Part shown: piece by piece, positions 15,694 to 24,930 of the stretch
Numbering within the stretch: the stretch's first letter is position 1
Layout: every line of letters starts with the position of its first letter
NCBI RefSeq assembly: GCF_009935905.1
Contig: NZ_PREX01000006.1
Coordinates: forward strand, 1-64,000
Direction of reading: 5' to 3'
Length of the DNA stretch: 64,000 bases
From: Alkalibacterium sp. MB6
GTDB lineage: Bacteria > Bacillota > Bacilli > Lactobacillales > Carnobacteriaceae_A
Notes under the pieces: model-generated
Databases searched by the model: none
Told to the model about the DNA's origin: nothing
Seen by the model: only the letters and a program-made list of their open reading frames with translations
Position numbers and translations under genes: made by a program

Positions 15694-15742
15694 AATAAGC
15701 ATCCGGTTTAAGAGGGGGCCCTCCTTAACCGGATGCTTATTA
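15694..15742. terminator. Terminator after the GNAT gene
   Basis: Long stem AATAAGCATCCGGTT / AACCGGATGCTTATT, nearly perfect, with a T-rich stretch after it. It lies between converging genes and can act both ways. Confidence 0.85.
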
Positions 15743-15753
15743 GTCATTTTTTA

Positions 15754-16284
15754 TTATGTCGATTTAATGAACCGTTTAAGTGACGCAAAGCCATATTCTT
15801 TTTCTTGATTCAATAAAATAGTAGCAGCAGCTCTAGCATCATCCATCGCATGGTGGTGATTAAATAAAATGCCATAATGAGCAGCGACTGTATTTAATTT
15901 ATGATTCGGTAATAGTTTAAGCAATTGGCGTGACGATTGAACGGTACAGAGTGTCTGAAATGAAGGTTGAGCAATATTATAATAGTTCAGTGTGCCTTGC
16001 AAGATTCGTTTATCAAATGGCATATTATGCGCAACAACAAGCTGATCTGGGGTAAAGTAGTCTTGCATCTGTGTCCAGACTTCAGGAAACTTTGGAGCGT
16101 CTTGAACATCTGATTCCTGAATGCCGTGAATAGATATATTCATTCGATCAAACCACGTTTCTGGTTGGATCAACGAATAAAATTCATCAACTATCTCATT
16201 ATCCCGAACTATGGCAAGAGCAACAGAACAGGCACTGTGTGTTTGGCGATTGGCTGTTTCAAAGTCAATAGCAGTAAAATTCAT
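15754..16284 (-). CDS. DEDDh 3'-5' exonuclease (DnaQ-like)
   Basis: A 176-residue stand-alone exonuclease domain. The DEDDh residues are visible: D7 and E9 (AIDFET), D91 (HNMPFDK), and H144 with D149 (HHAMDDARA). Proteins of this size resemble the proofreading subunit epsilon fold but usually act in repair or RNA processing; the substrate is not evident. The gene is preceded, on its strand, by the P-type ATPase gene and a long hairpin. Confidence 0.88.
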   Translation of the reverse strand: MNFTAIDFETANRQTHSACSVALAIVRDNEIVDEFYSLIQPETWFDRMNISIHGIQESDVQDAPKFPEVWTQMQDYFTPDQLVVAHNMPFDKRILQGTLNYYNIAQPSFQTLCTVQSSRQLLKLLPNHKLNTVAAHYGILFNHHHAMDDARAAATILLNQEKEYGFASLKRFIKST

Positions 16285-16394
16285 TTATAACCCTCTTTAT
16301 CTTATAATCTATTTAACAGTTAGTTACGAAAGTATAGCAAATTTAAAGCGGTAAGGAAAGAGCCTTTAATGAATCAAGACTTCCTTAACCAACA

Positions 16395-16448
16395 TGAGCC
16401 CCATAAAGACAGGTTTATCTATAAACCAACTAGTCTTTATGGGGCTCA
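16395..16448. terminator. Long two-tier hairpin after the P-type ATPase gene
   Basis: Outer 16-bp perfect stem TGAGCCCCATAAAGAC (16395-16410) / GTCTTTATGGGGCTCA (16433-16448) enclosing a second stem GGTTTAT (16412-16418) / ATAAACC (16421-16427). Neither side has a T tract, so it may be a weak terminator or an mRNA-stabilising structure. Confidence 0.6.
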
Positions 16449-16479
16449 AAGCTGTAGGACTACTACCTAATTAGACGTG

Positions 16480-19113
16480 TTAAACAGCTTTACTTGGTAA
16501 CACAATTTTCTTCAATTCCATAATGATTGTCGTAGCTAAAGCTAACCCGGCAGCGATGGCCCATTCAGTTAAACCAAAGTCCGTTGGAATAGAGAAAAAC
16601 TCTCTAACAAAAGGAAGCAGTGTAATACCATACAAACCTGCACAAGCAATAAAGGCAAGAATGACAAATTTATTCTTTGAGAAGCCAGCTTGAATGCTTG
16701 TTTGAGTAGTTGAACGAGCTGGGAATACTTGCAATGATCTAGATAAAATCAATGTGGTAAATGCCATGGCAATACTCATTTCATTAGAATACTGCAAGCC
16801 GATAAATTGAGATATAATAACCGCGATACCAATAACTGTTCCACGGAAAACAACCGTTTTTAACGTCCCACCAGCAAAAATAGACTCATTGGGATCACGT
16901 GGCTTCTCATCCATTACAGTTGGTTCGCCAGGCTCAAGTCCTAAGGCGATTGCAGGTAAGGAGTCGTTAACTAAGTTAATGAATAATAATTGTAAGGTTG
17001 TGAACGGGCTAACCCAGTTCATAAATAAAGCGACAAGAATCGCAATAACAGCACCCAAGTTTCCGGAGAAAAGGTAGGCTGTCGCCTTTTTAATATTACT
17101 ATAAATCGTTCGACCAACTGATACAGCACGAACGATGGAAACAAAGTTGTCATCCGTTAAGATCATAGCAGAAGCATCTTTTGCGACATCTGTTCCGCTT
17201 CCCATAGCAATACCGATATCAGCTTGTTTCAAGGCGGGTGCATCATTGACGCCATCACCTGTCATAGCCGTAATTTGATTTTTCTTTTGCCATGCATCAA
17301 CAATTCTAATTTTATTTTCCGGTGTGACACGAGCGTACACACTAATTTTTTCAAGATTTGCTAGCAAATCCTCATCAGAAATTTGATCCAATTCCTGACC
17401 AGTATAGGACAAATCGCCTTCTTTAAAGATATTTAAGTCTCGAGCAATCGCTCGTGCTGTTGTTTTGTGATCACCTGTAATCATAACAGTTTTGATACCT
17501 GCTTTAGCAGCATCTTCAACAGCGTGATAGACTTCTTCACGAGGAGGGTCAATCATAGCCAACAAGCCAACGAATATCAAATCACTCTCATCTTCAATTG
17601 CAACGGCTTCTGAATCCACCGGTTTATAAGCGAAGGCCAATACACGAAACGCTTGGTTTGAGAATTCTTCATTTTTTTGGAGAAGCATATCAACATGCTC
17701 TTCAGTCATGTCAACGACTTCACCGTTCATTTTTATACGAGAACATAATGAGATAATGACGTCTGGACCACCTTTAGTTAATAAAAGGGTCTCGTCATTT
17801 ATATTATGAACAGTAGACATACGTTTTCTACTAGAGTCAAAAGGCAGTTCAGCTAAACGAGGGTATTTTTCTCTTAAACTTTCATAAGGAACTCCTTGTT
17901 TATTACTGTAGTAAATTAAAGCAGCTTCTGTAGGGTCACCACTGGTTTCTCCCTTTTCAGTAATCGTGGAGTCATTGGCTAGAACGGCTATTTGTATTAA
18001 TAAACGTTCAGATTCAGACCACGTTTCTGGTTTATTTGAAAATAAGCTCGATTCACCATTAGGAATAAACTCATCGACAACTGTCATTTTATTTTGCGTT
18101 AAGGTACCGGTTTTATCAGTACAAATAACTCCTGTGGATCCTAATGTTTCGACAGCAGGAAGTTGGCGAATGATAGCATGTTGTTTAGCCATTTTGTTTG
18201 TCCCTACAGATAAAACAATCGTAACAATTGACTGTAAGGCTTCAGGTATAGCAGCAACGGCTACAGCGATAGCAAACATAAACGCATTAAGCAGTGGGAC
18301 ATAAATATCATCTGGGTTACCTAAGAAGATACGAACAGCTTGAACGGCAAAGATGAGAATAGATAAAATTAAAATGCCAAGGCCTAGTTTCTTACTAAAA
18401 GCTTCTAATTTAAGTTGTAAAGGCGTTTGTTTGGCTGATGCACTTTGAATGAGCTGAGCGACTTTCCCCATTTCAGTGTCTTCACCAATCTCAGTGACGG
18501 CCATTTTAGCACGGCCATAAGTAACCAGCGTGCCACTAAATACCATATTGATACGATCAGCTAGAGGTGTATCTTCATTTAAAGCCTCAATAGATTTTTC
18601 GGACGGAACGGATTCACCCGTTAAGGATCCTTCAACGACTTGAAGAGATTCTGCTTCAATTAAACGTCCATCAGCGGGAATATTGTTACCAGCCTCCAAT
18701 ACAACAACATCACCAACTAATAATTCTCGGGATTCAATATTTGCTGTTCGTCCATCACGGATAACGGTAGTAGATGGAGTGGACATCTTACGTAAGGATT
18801 CCAGTGAGTCTTCTGCTTTTTTCGTTTGAACGACGCTCAAAATAGAGTTTAAAATAAGTACAGCAAAAATAATGAGCGACTCAATAGCTTCTCCTAATAA
18901 AATTTGGATGATAGCGACGATTAATAACACAATGACCATTGGATCCTTAAACGTGTCAATAAACATAGATAAAGTGGACTGTTTATCTTTACGGGCAATC
19001 TCGTTATAGCCTTGTTCCTCTCGCCGACGAGCAACCTCGTCCATACTTAATCCACTTGAAGAGGTCTTTAAAGACTCCAAGACAGTTTCTGTTGATTCTT
19101 GATAATGTTTCAT
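16480..19113 (-). CDS. P-type cation-transporting ATPase (Mn2+/Ca2+ exporter type)
   Basis: An 877-residue P2-type ATPase of the membrane. It shows the N-terminal cation-ATPase domain, TGES (165-168) in the actuator domain, the phosphorylated aspartate D333 in CTDKTGTLT, TGDGVND in the hinge, and ten predicted membrane segments. Transport residues in M4 (VAAIPEAL) and M6 (NLVNDSLPA) match SERCA-like Ca2+/Mn2+ pumps of Firmicutes such as Lactococcus YoaB. A manganese-type riboswitch in the leader argues for Mn2+ export when Mn2+ is high; Ca2+ export remains possible. Confidence 0.9.
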   Translation of the reverse strand: MKHYQESTETVLESLKTSSSGLSMDEVARRREEQGYNEIARKDKQSTLSMFIDTFKDPMVIVLLIVAIIQILLGEAIESLIIFAVLILNSILSVVQTKKAEDSLESLRKMSTPSTTVIRDGRTANIESRELLVGDVVVLEAGNNIPADGRLIEAESLQVVEGSLTGESVPSEKSIEALNEDTPLADRINMVFSGTLVTYGRAKMAVTEIGEDTEMGKVAQLIQSASAKQTPLQLKLEAFSKKLGLGILILSILIFAVQAVRIFLGNPDDIYVPLLNAFMFAIAVAVAAIPEALQSIVTIVLSVGTNKMAKQHAIIRQLPAVETLGSTGVICTDKTGTLTQNKMTVVDEFIPNGESSLFSNKPETWSESERLLIQIAVLANDSTITEKGETSGDPTEAALIYYSNKQGVPYESLREKYPRLAELPFDSSRKRMSTVHNINDETLLLTKGGPDVIISLCSRIKMNGEVVDMTEEHVDMLLQKNEEFSNQAFRVLAFAYKPVDSEAVAIEDESDLIFVGLLAMIDPPREEVYHAVEDAAKAGIKTVMITGDHKTTARAIARDLNIFKEGDLSYTGQELDQISDEDLLANLEKISVYARVTPENKIRIVDAWQKKNQITAMTGDGVNDAPALKQADIGIAMGSGTDVAKDASAMILTDDNFVSIVRAVSVGRTIYSNIKKATAYLFSGNLGAVIAILVALFMNWVSPFTTLQLLFINLVNDSLPAIALGLEPGEPTVMDEKPRDPNESIFAGGTLKTVVFRGTVIGIAVIISQFIGLQYSNEMSIAMAFTTLILSRSLQVFPARSTTQTSIQAGFSKNKFVILAFIACAGLYGITLLPFVREFFSIPTDFGLTEWAIAAGLALATTIIMELKKIVLPSKAV

Positions 19114-19177
19114 TGATTTATTCCTTTCTTTGGTGTTTTACATGCGCTGGTGAAGTAACTTATGTGATAAAAATATA

Positions 19178-19305
19178 TAAAAAGACGCATACGGACACCG
19201 CTTAGTATCCGTATGCGTCTCACAATTTAATACAGCACCAGCAGAAGCAACTCTGCGATTGGTGGTACTGTAACAGATCAAATCAGCCAGTTACTCCCGC
19301 ACATG
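19178..19305 (-). promoter_or_regulatory. Probable yybP-ykoY (Mn2+) riboswitch with expression platform
   Basis: On the minus strand the leader reads TGTGCGGGAGTAACTGG, a stem-loop region, then GTGAGACGCATA. The GGGAGTA and TGAGA elements around a closing helix (TGTGCG with CGCATA) fit the yybP-ykoY class. Directly after it is a terminator, GACGCATACGGA / TCCGTATGCGTC (19208-19219/19184-19195) plus T5. The CGCATA of the closing helix is also the 5' arm of the terminator, so ligand-stabilised closing would prevent termination: an ON switch. The class was recognised by eye, not by a covariance model. Confidence 0.75.
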
Positions 19306-19324
19306 TTATTTAAATGATAGGTTA

Positions 19325-19353
19325 ATTATAAATAACTCCACTAATAAAAGCAA
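19325..19353 (-). promoter_or_regulatory. Promoter of the P-type ATPase leader
   Basis: On the minus strand, TTGCTT (19353-19348), 17 bases, then TATAAT (19330-19325), starting transcription about 15 bases before the riboswitch closing helix. Confidence 0.7.
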
Positions 19354-19717
19354 GGATTATCTCTCCTAATAGGCGCTTATAATTATTAAGATTGTTAAAA
19401 CAATAAGGTGTATTAACATGACTTAAAAACTGTATAATGTAACTAATTAAGTACCAAGTGTTGACGATTAAGTGACAAATTAGTTTTAACCTACACATAA
19501 CGATGGAAAAATGTTAAAATGTGAATGATTTGTTTACAAAGATGAGCGAATATGGTTGATATTTGGTCAGAGTGATAGATCCCAATGAGGATAAAACAAA
19601 TCGGTTAATTACCATAGACAAAGATAATTCTTTTCTCAATTAAATGAATAAAGTCACGATTACTGTGGCGAGAAGAGACCATGAATGGATCCCTTTTAGA
19701 GAGGAACAAATAAGCTA
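19354..19717 (+). other. Intergenic region upstream of murB
   Basis: No gene is supported. A plausible murB promoter is TTGACG (19461-19466), 17 bases, TTTTAA (19484-19489), which would give a leader of over 200 bases. No hairpin with a T tract or known riboswitch pattern was recognised in it. The murB ribosome binding site AGAGAGGAA ends the region. Confidence 0.4.
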
Positions 19718-20722
19718 ATGACTATTACAAAACTAAAACGAGAGTTTCCAGATACGATAATAAAAGGAAATGAACCCTTATCTTTATATACTTATACTAA
19801 AACGGGTGGACCAGCTGATGCTTTAATTTTTCCCAGAAAGATTGAAGAAGTGCAAGCACTAGTATCATGGCTTCATAAAGAAAAATGGCCTGTAACGATA
19901 CTAGGTAATGCGAGCAATTTAATTGTCAAAGATGGGGGCATTAGAGGTGCGACCATTATTTTGACCAAGATGAACCAGATTACTGTTGAAGACAATAGCA
20001 TCACAGCCTTAACAGGAGCAGCCCTTATTGAGGTAAGTAAACGGGCCTACCAACATGACTTGACCGGTCTTGAATTTGCTTGTGGTATTCCTGGAAGTAT
20101 TGGCGGAGCTGTATACATGAATGCAGGTGCTTATGGCGGAGAGGTTAAAGAAGTGATCAAATCAGTCACTATACTGACCCGCACGGGAGAATTAAAAGAA
20201 GTGAGTAATCAAGATATGGACTTTTCCTATCGCTATAGTAAATTACAAGACACTGATGACATTGCAGTTAAAGTTACTTTTGAGTTAAAAGTAGGCGAAC
20301 CTAGTGAAATTAAAGAAAAAATGGATGAATTGACGTATTTGCGTACATCGAAGCAACCATTAGAATTTCCATCCTGCGGTTCAGTCTTTAAGCGTCCGAC
20401 AGGTTACTTTACGGGTAAACTTATACAAGATGCTGGACTCCAAGGATTGACTTGGGGAGGCGCGCAGATTTCGACTAAACATGCAGGTTTCATCGTCAAT
20501 ATAAATAAAGCAACGGCTACAGATTACATTGAATTAATCGAACACATCCAATCCGTTATTTATGAAGAAAATGGCGTGAAACTTGAAACAGAAGTGAAAA
20601 TCATTGGGGAAGACCCAATCAAAGAAGTGAAAACAGGGGCGTCATTCTTTAAACGGCCACAGTCTACACTACAGGCCAGTTTACCGATCGATACTATTAT
20701 GCCTGTGATGGACGAAAACTAA
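19718..20722 (+). CDS. murB: UDP-N-acetylenolpyruvoylglucosamine reductase
   Basis: A 334-residue FAD enzyme that reduces UDP-GlcNAc-enolpyruvate to UDP-MurNAc, the second committed step of peptidoglycan synthesis, in the cytoplasm. The FAD-binding part has TKTGGPAD (28-34) and GNASNLIV (63-70), then GIPGSIGGAVYMNAGAYGGEV; the proton-donating serine is about S222 in SCGSVFKRP. It is about 30 residues longer than the Staphylococcus enzyme, from a polar C-terminal tail (about 302-334). Monocistronic: a terminator follows. Confidence 0.93.
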   Translation: MTITKLKREFPDTIIKGNEPLSLYTYTKTGGPADALIFPRKIEEVQALVSWLHKEKWPVTILGNASNLIVKDGGIRGATIILTKMNQITVEDNSITALTGAALIEVSKRAYQHDLTGLEFACGIPGSIGGAVYMNAGAYGGEVKEVIKSVTILTRTGELKEVSNQDMDFSYRYSKLQDTDDIAVKVTFELKVGEPSEIKEKMDELTYLRTSKQPLEFPSCGSVFKRPTGYFTGKLIQDAGLQGLTWGGAQISTKHAGFIVNINKATATDYIELIEHIQSVIYEENGVKLETEVKIIGEDPIKEVKTGASFFKRPQSTLQASLPIDTIMPVMDEN

Positions 20723-20758
20723 TAGCACATTCAACTGAAAACGAACAAACTAATTAAG

Positions 20759-20810
20759 CAGCACGAACAGACTAAGATTTTTTCTTTGCCATCTGTTTGT
20801 GCTGTTTTTT
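20759..20810 (+). terminator. Terminator of murB
   Basis: Stem CAGCACGAACAG (20759-20770) / CTGTTTGTGCTG (20793-20804), one G-T mismatch, followed by T6. Confidence 0.88.
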
Positions 20811-20873
20811 GTTTGGATAAAGAGATAAATAAGGTACACTAGATCCAGTAAATAATATATCGGAGGAATGAAA

Positions 20874-21797
20874 ATGAAGTTTGGTGTTATTGGATTAGGA
20901 ACGATTGCTCAAAAAGCGTATCTTCCCATTTACACAACAGAGTTCCCACAGCATGAATGGTTTTTTTCAACGCGGGATAAAGCAGTGTTAGAACAGGTCA
21001 AAGAACGCTATGGCGTACCTGAGAATCAATTGTTTACAGATTGGAAAGAGTTAGCTGAAAAAGTAGACGCTGTCTTTATACATACCCCTACACACACACA
21101 TGGTAATCTCATTAGTTATTTCTTGACAAAAGGTGTCGCTGTATTCGTAGACAAACCAATTAGTGATCAGTTGGATGAGACTAGGGAATTAATAGCACTG
21201 TCTAAAGAAACAGGCATCCAGTTAACAACCGGTTTTAATCGCCGTTTTGCTCCAATGGTACAGAAAATGAAAGAGATTGAAGGCATTAATCAGCTTCATT
21301 TGCAGAAAAACCAAGAGAATCGAACGGATTTTTCTGTCAGGTACCGCTTATATGATATGATGATCCACCCGATCGACACTGCTTTATATCTAGCAGGAGA
21401 ATCACTCCAAGTCGTCCATTCAAAAGTCGTCGCTAATAAAGAAAACTTCATCCAAGCGACTGTGATGCTTGAAAATGCTAACACTCAAGTCTTTGTCTCT
21501 ATTAACAATCAGTCTGGAGCACGAAAAGAGACCTATGAGTTGCAAAGCCCAGAAAAAACAGTTGTCCTTGATAACTTAATCGATTGGGCAGAATTTAAAG
21601 GAACAGATACCCTTCTTCGTAGAGCAGGTGACTGGGATACAACATTGGAGAAAAGAGGCTTTCTACCTATACTTCAAGTGTTTATCTCTTCACTAGAAGG
21701 AAACGTAGATAACCCTGTATCACTTGAATCTGCATTAGCTAGTCACGAAGTATGTGAATCGATTATACAGACCTATGAAAACCAACAAACCATTTAA
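20874..21797 (+). CDS. Gfo/Idh/MocA-family oxidoreductase
   Basis: A 307-residue NAD(P)-dependent dehydrogenase. The N-terminal Rossmann motif is GVIGLGTIA (4-12); the family EKP-type lysine appears as VDKPISD (about 93-99), followed by the GFNRRFAP motif. The C-terminal half is the usual alpha/beta substrate domain. The ATG at 20874 lies 7 bases after GGAGG; the one at 20868 is too close. The sugar or polyol substrate is unknown and the gene has its own terminator, so context does not help. Confidence 0.85.
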   Translation: MKFGVIGLGTIAQKAYLPIYTTEFPQHEWFFSTRDKAVLEQVKERYGVPENQLFTDWKELAEKVDAVFIHTPTHTHGNLISYFLTKGVAVFVDKPISDQLDETRELIALSKETGIQLTTGFNRRFAPMVQKMKEIEGINQLHLQKNQENRTDFSVRYRLYDMMIHPIDTALYLAGESLQVVHSKVVANKENFIQATVMLENANTQVFVSINNQSGARKETYELQSPEKTVVLDNLIDWAEFKGTDTLLRRAGDWDTTLEKRGFLPILQVFISSLEGNVDNPVSLESALASHEVCESIIQTYENQQTI

Positions 21798-21918
21798 CAA
21801 CGTTTAGTGAGAGAAGAAAAAACGACTTATTTTTAATGAGATAACATGGCAGTTGTCATCATTTTATCAGAGGGAAATCAAAGAGTTAATTGTAGAAAGA
21901 TGGCATATTTATCCTTAG

Positions 21919-21953
21919 AGCGGCGGTTTTTTATACAGAACCGTCGCTTTTAT
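21919..21953 (+). terminator. Terminator of the Gfo/Idh/MocA gene
   Basis: Stem AGCGGCGGTT (21919-21928) / AACCGTCGCT (21939-21948), one mismatch, then a T-rich tail. The remaining gap to potA (to 22164) holds the pot promoter and no gene. Confidence 0.8.
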
Positions 21954-22090
21954 ATGAGTATTAAACTCTTGAGAAACAAAAGGGTTACGTTATGTATAGC
22001 TTAAAATAGTTCCCTGTCTTTGAAAAGAGAAGGGGTGTCAATTTTTGAACACAATTAAGGGTATTTATTCATCTAAAAACTAATATTATA

Positions 22091-22118
22091 TTGCAAAATA
22101 TTTACCACTAGCTATAAT
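22091..22118 (+). promoter_or_regulatory. potABCD promoter
   Basis: TTGCAA (22091-22096), 16 bases, TATAAT (22113-22118), about 45 bases before the potA start. Confidence 0.75.
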
Positions 22119-22164
22119 TATCTAAGTTAAAATAAAACTAAACGGTATTAAAGGGGTGTTTTTG

Positions 22165-23298
22165 TTGACAGAAGAGATTATTGTTTCCTTCCAGCAAGTT
22201 GAAAAAAGGTTCGACGATGAAAAAGTACTAAAAAATATTTCGTTTGAACTAGAAAAGGGTAAATTTTATACCTTGTTAGGTCCATCAGGATGTGGAAAAT
22301 CAACTATTTTGAATTTGATAGCAGGTTTTACATTACCTTCTGAAGGGAGTATTTACTTAAATGGAGTGGAAGCAAAAGATACCCCTCCTAATAAACGTAA
22401 AGTAAACACAGTTTTCCAAGACTATGCCTTATTCCCGCATATGAATGTACTTGATAATGTGGCATTTGGTCTTAAAATGAAGAAAATGAAAAAAAATGTG
22501 ATTAAAGAAAAAGTAATGGCTGCTTTACAATTAGTCCGTTTAGACGGTTTTGAAGAACGTGAAGTAGCCGAGATGTCAGGTGGACAAAGACAGCGTGTCG
22601 CTATCGCTCGTGCACTGGTCAATGAACCAGATGTTTTACTACTGGATGAACCTCTGTCTGCTTTGGATTTAAAATTGCGTACAGATATGCAATATGAGTT
22701 ACGTGAATTGCAACAACGATTAGGAATTACTTTCTTATTTGTTACTCACGATCAAGAAGAAGCATTAGCCATGAGTGATGAAATAATGGTTATGAAAGAA
22801 GGCGAAATTATTCAAACGGGCACACCGATGGATATTTATGACGAGCCTATTAACCGTTATGTTGCTGACTTTATTGGAGAAAGTAATATAGTAGAAGCCC
22901 GAATGGTAGAAGACTATGTCGTTGCCTTTGCTGGAAAACAATTCGCATGTGTAGACGGCGGAATGAATCCTAATGAGAAAGTAGACATCGTTATTCGTCC
23001 GGAAGACCTTGTGTTAACCGATTCCGAAGAAGGTGCCATTCAAGTCACTGTTGACTCTCAACTCTTCCGTGGTGTTCACTATGAAATTATTGGCTACGAC
23101 AGCGAAGGTAATGAGTGGATGGTCCATTCGACTAGAAAAACAGAGCCGGGTAAACAAGTCGGTCTGCAATTTGAACCAGAAGATATTCATATCATGAGAT
23201 TAAATGAAACCGAAGAGGCATTTGACGAGCGTATTGAACAATTCTCGACAGGTTTTGATAGTAATGAAGAAAGTGAAGGAGTCGATGTCAATGCTTAA
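22165..23298 (+). CDS. potA: Spermidine/putrescine ABC transporter ATPase
   Basis: The ATP-binding subunit of the polyamine importer, on the inner face of the membrane. Walker A is GPSGCGKST (39-47), the Q-loop is [11 protein letters not shown], the signature is [15 protein letters not shown], Walker B is [11 protein letters not shown], and residues about 240-330 form the TOBE regulatory domain. The C-terminus is long and acidic. The frame has no ATG; TTG 22165 (8 bases after AAAGGGG) or TTG 22162 is the start, and GTG 22156 lies within the site. First gene of potABCD; potB starts before its stop. Confidence 0.92.
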   Translation: MTEEIIVSFQQVEKRFDDEKVLKNISFELEKGKFYTLLGPSGCGKSTILNLIAGFTLPSEGSIYLNGVEAKDTPPNKRKVNTVFQDYALFPHMNVLDNVAFGLKMKKMKKNVIKEKVMAALQLVRLDGFEEREVAEMSGGQRQRVAIARALVNEPDVLLLDEPLSALDLKLRTDMQYELRELQQRLGITFLFVTHDQEEALAMSDEIMVMKEGEIIQTGTPMDIYDEPINRYVADFIGESNIVEARMVEDYVVAFAGKQFACVDGGMNPNEKVDIVIRPEDLVLTDSEEGAIQVTVDSQLFRGVHYEIIGYDSEGNEWMVHSTRKTEPGKQVGLQFEPEDIHIMRLNETEEAFDERIEQFSTGFDSNEESEGVDVNA

Positions 23299-24100
23299 AC
23301 AGCGTAAAGCACTGTCTGTGCCATATTATTTATGGATCGCTCTCTTTGTTATTGCTCCCGTATTCCTTCTTTTGTATCAGTCTTTTCAAAACATAGATGG
23401 GTCATTTTCCTTAGCGAATATACAGACTTATTTCACGTCTACAGTCTATTTGACTATGACACTGCAGTCTTTTTTATATGCCTTTGTTATTACTGTAGTC
23501 GCCTTATTAATTAGTTATCCGGCTGCCTACTTTTTGACACGCGCAAAAAACAAGCAGCTATGGCTGTTGGTATTAATATTACCAACATGGATTAATATTC
23601 TATTAAAAACGTATGCCTTTATTGGTATTTTAAGTCAGACTGGAGCAGTCAATCAGTTCTTTGAATTTATTGGTCTGGGTACTCAACCCTTACTATTTAC
23701 TCGTTTAGGCTTTATTATTGTAGCAACGTATATCGAGATACCTTTTATGTTGCTGCCAATATTTAATGCTATAGATGAAATTGATGACTCCATGGTCTTT
23801 GCTAGTCGAGATTTAGGAGCTAATGAGTGGGATACCTTTAGATCAGTTATTTTCCCTATGTCTATGTCAGGTGTCAGAAGTGGTGTTCAAGCTGTTTTCA
23901 TTCCGTCGTTATCCTTGTTCATGTTAACGCGTCTGATTGCCGGAAACCGAGTCGTGACATTAGGAACAGCTATTGAACAACACTTCCTTGTAACTCAAAA
24001 TTGGGGCATGGGATCAACAATGGGTATTGTATTAATTATAATTATGTTCGTTGTTATGTTTCTGACGGGTAAAAGACGTAAAGGGGGACAAAGAGGATGA
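23291..24100 (+). CDS. potB: Spermidine/putrescine ABC transporter permease PotB
   Basis: A 269-residue membrane permease with six predicted segments. The binding-protein-dependent permease loop that docks on PotA is [24 protein letters not shown] (about 173-196). The ATG at 23291 lies 9 bases after AAGGAG; ATG 23285 is too close. It overlaps potA by 8 bases and potC by 4, as expected for a tightly coupled operon. Confidence 0.92.
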   Translation: MLKQRKALSVPYYLWIALFVIAPVFLLLYQSFQNIDGSFSLANIQTYFTSTVYLTMTLQSFLYAFVITVVALLISYPAAYFLTRAKNKQLWLLVLILPTWINILLKTYAFIGILSQTGAVNQFFEFIGLGTQPLLFTRLGFIIVATYIEIPFMLLPIFNAIDEIDDSMVFASRDLGANEWDTFRSVIFPMSMSGVRSGVQAVFIPSLSLFMLTRLIAGNRVVTLGTAIEQHFLVTQNWGMGSTMGIVLIIIMFVVMFLTGKRRKGGQRG

Positions 24101-24930
24101 TAAAAAATAATAAAGCATCAACCATGTATTTGCTTATCGTATTTATCCTACTATATGCTCCTATCGCTTATTTAATTTATTACTCCTTCAATGCAGGGGG
24201 GACGATGAATCAGTTTACTGGTTTCACATGGGAACATTATCAATCGTTAGCCAGCGATACACGTTTAATAACGATTGCGTTGGATACATTACGAGTGGCT
24301 TTGTTATCAGCTTTAGCCGCAACGATTATTGGAACACTTGGCGCAATTGGAATCTATTATGCTAAATTAAGACGCACACAGACTATTTTATTGAGTTTAA
24401 ATAATATCTTACTGGCATCTCCAGATGTTATTATAGGAGCAAGCTTCTTATTATTGTTTACCCTAGTCGGTTTTCGTTTAGGCTTCTATTCCGTTTTGCT
24501 GTCACATATTGCTTTCAGTATTCCCATTGTCGTCTTAATGGTACTGCCAAGACTAGAAGAAATGAACACTAATATGTTGACTGCAGCCAGAGACTTGGGT
24601 GCTAGCCAATTGCAAGTACTGAAAGAAATCATCTTGCCAAGCATCACTCCCGGGATCTTAGCCGGATTCTTTATGGCTTTCACTTATTCAATTGATGATT
24701 TTGCCGTCACATTCTTTGTTACAGGAAACGGATTTGCGACATTGTCTGTTGAAATTTATTCCCGTGCCCGTCAAGGGGTGAGCTTAGAAATTAACGCATT
24801 AAGTACCTTGTTATTCCTCGTTGCTATGGGAATAGTCGTCGGTTATTACTTCATCCAAAAACAACAAAGACAAAGAAAGAAAACGGCACAAATAGATCCA
24901 ACCAACCATGAGAAAGCGGTGACTCCATAG
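24097..24930 (+). CDS. potC: Spermidine/putrescine ABC transporter permease PotC
   Basis: A 277-residue permease, the partner of PotB, with six predicted membrane segments and the EAA-type docking loop AARDLGASQLQVLKEIILPSITPG (about 164-187). ATGA overlap with potB and a one-base overlap (TAGTG) with potD show translational coupling. The basic, polar C-terminal tail is cytoplasmic. Confidence 0.92.
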   Translation: MIKNNKASTMYLLIVFILLYAPIAYLIYYSFNAGGTMNQFTGFTWEHYQSLASDTRLITIALDTLRVALLSALAATIIGTLGAIGIYYAKLRRTQTILLSLNNILLASPDVIIGASFLLLFTLVGFRLGFYSVLLSHIAFSIPIVVLMVLPRLEEMNTNMLTAARDLGASQLQVLKEIILPSITPGILAGFFMAFTYSIDDFAVTFFVTGNGFATLSVEIYSRARQGVSLEINALSTLLFLVAMGIVVGYYFIQKQQRQRKKTAQIDPTNHEKAVTP

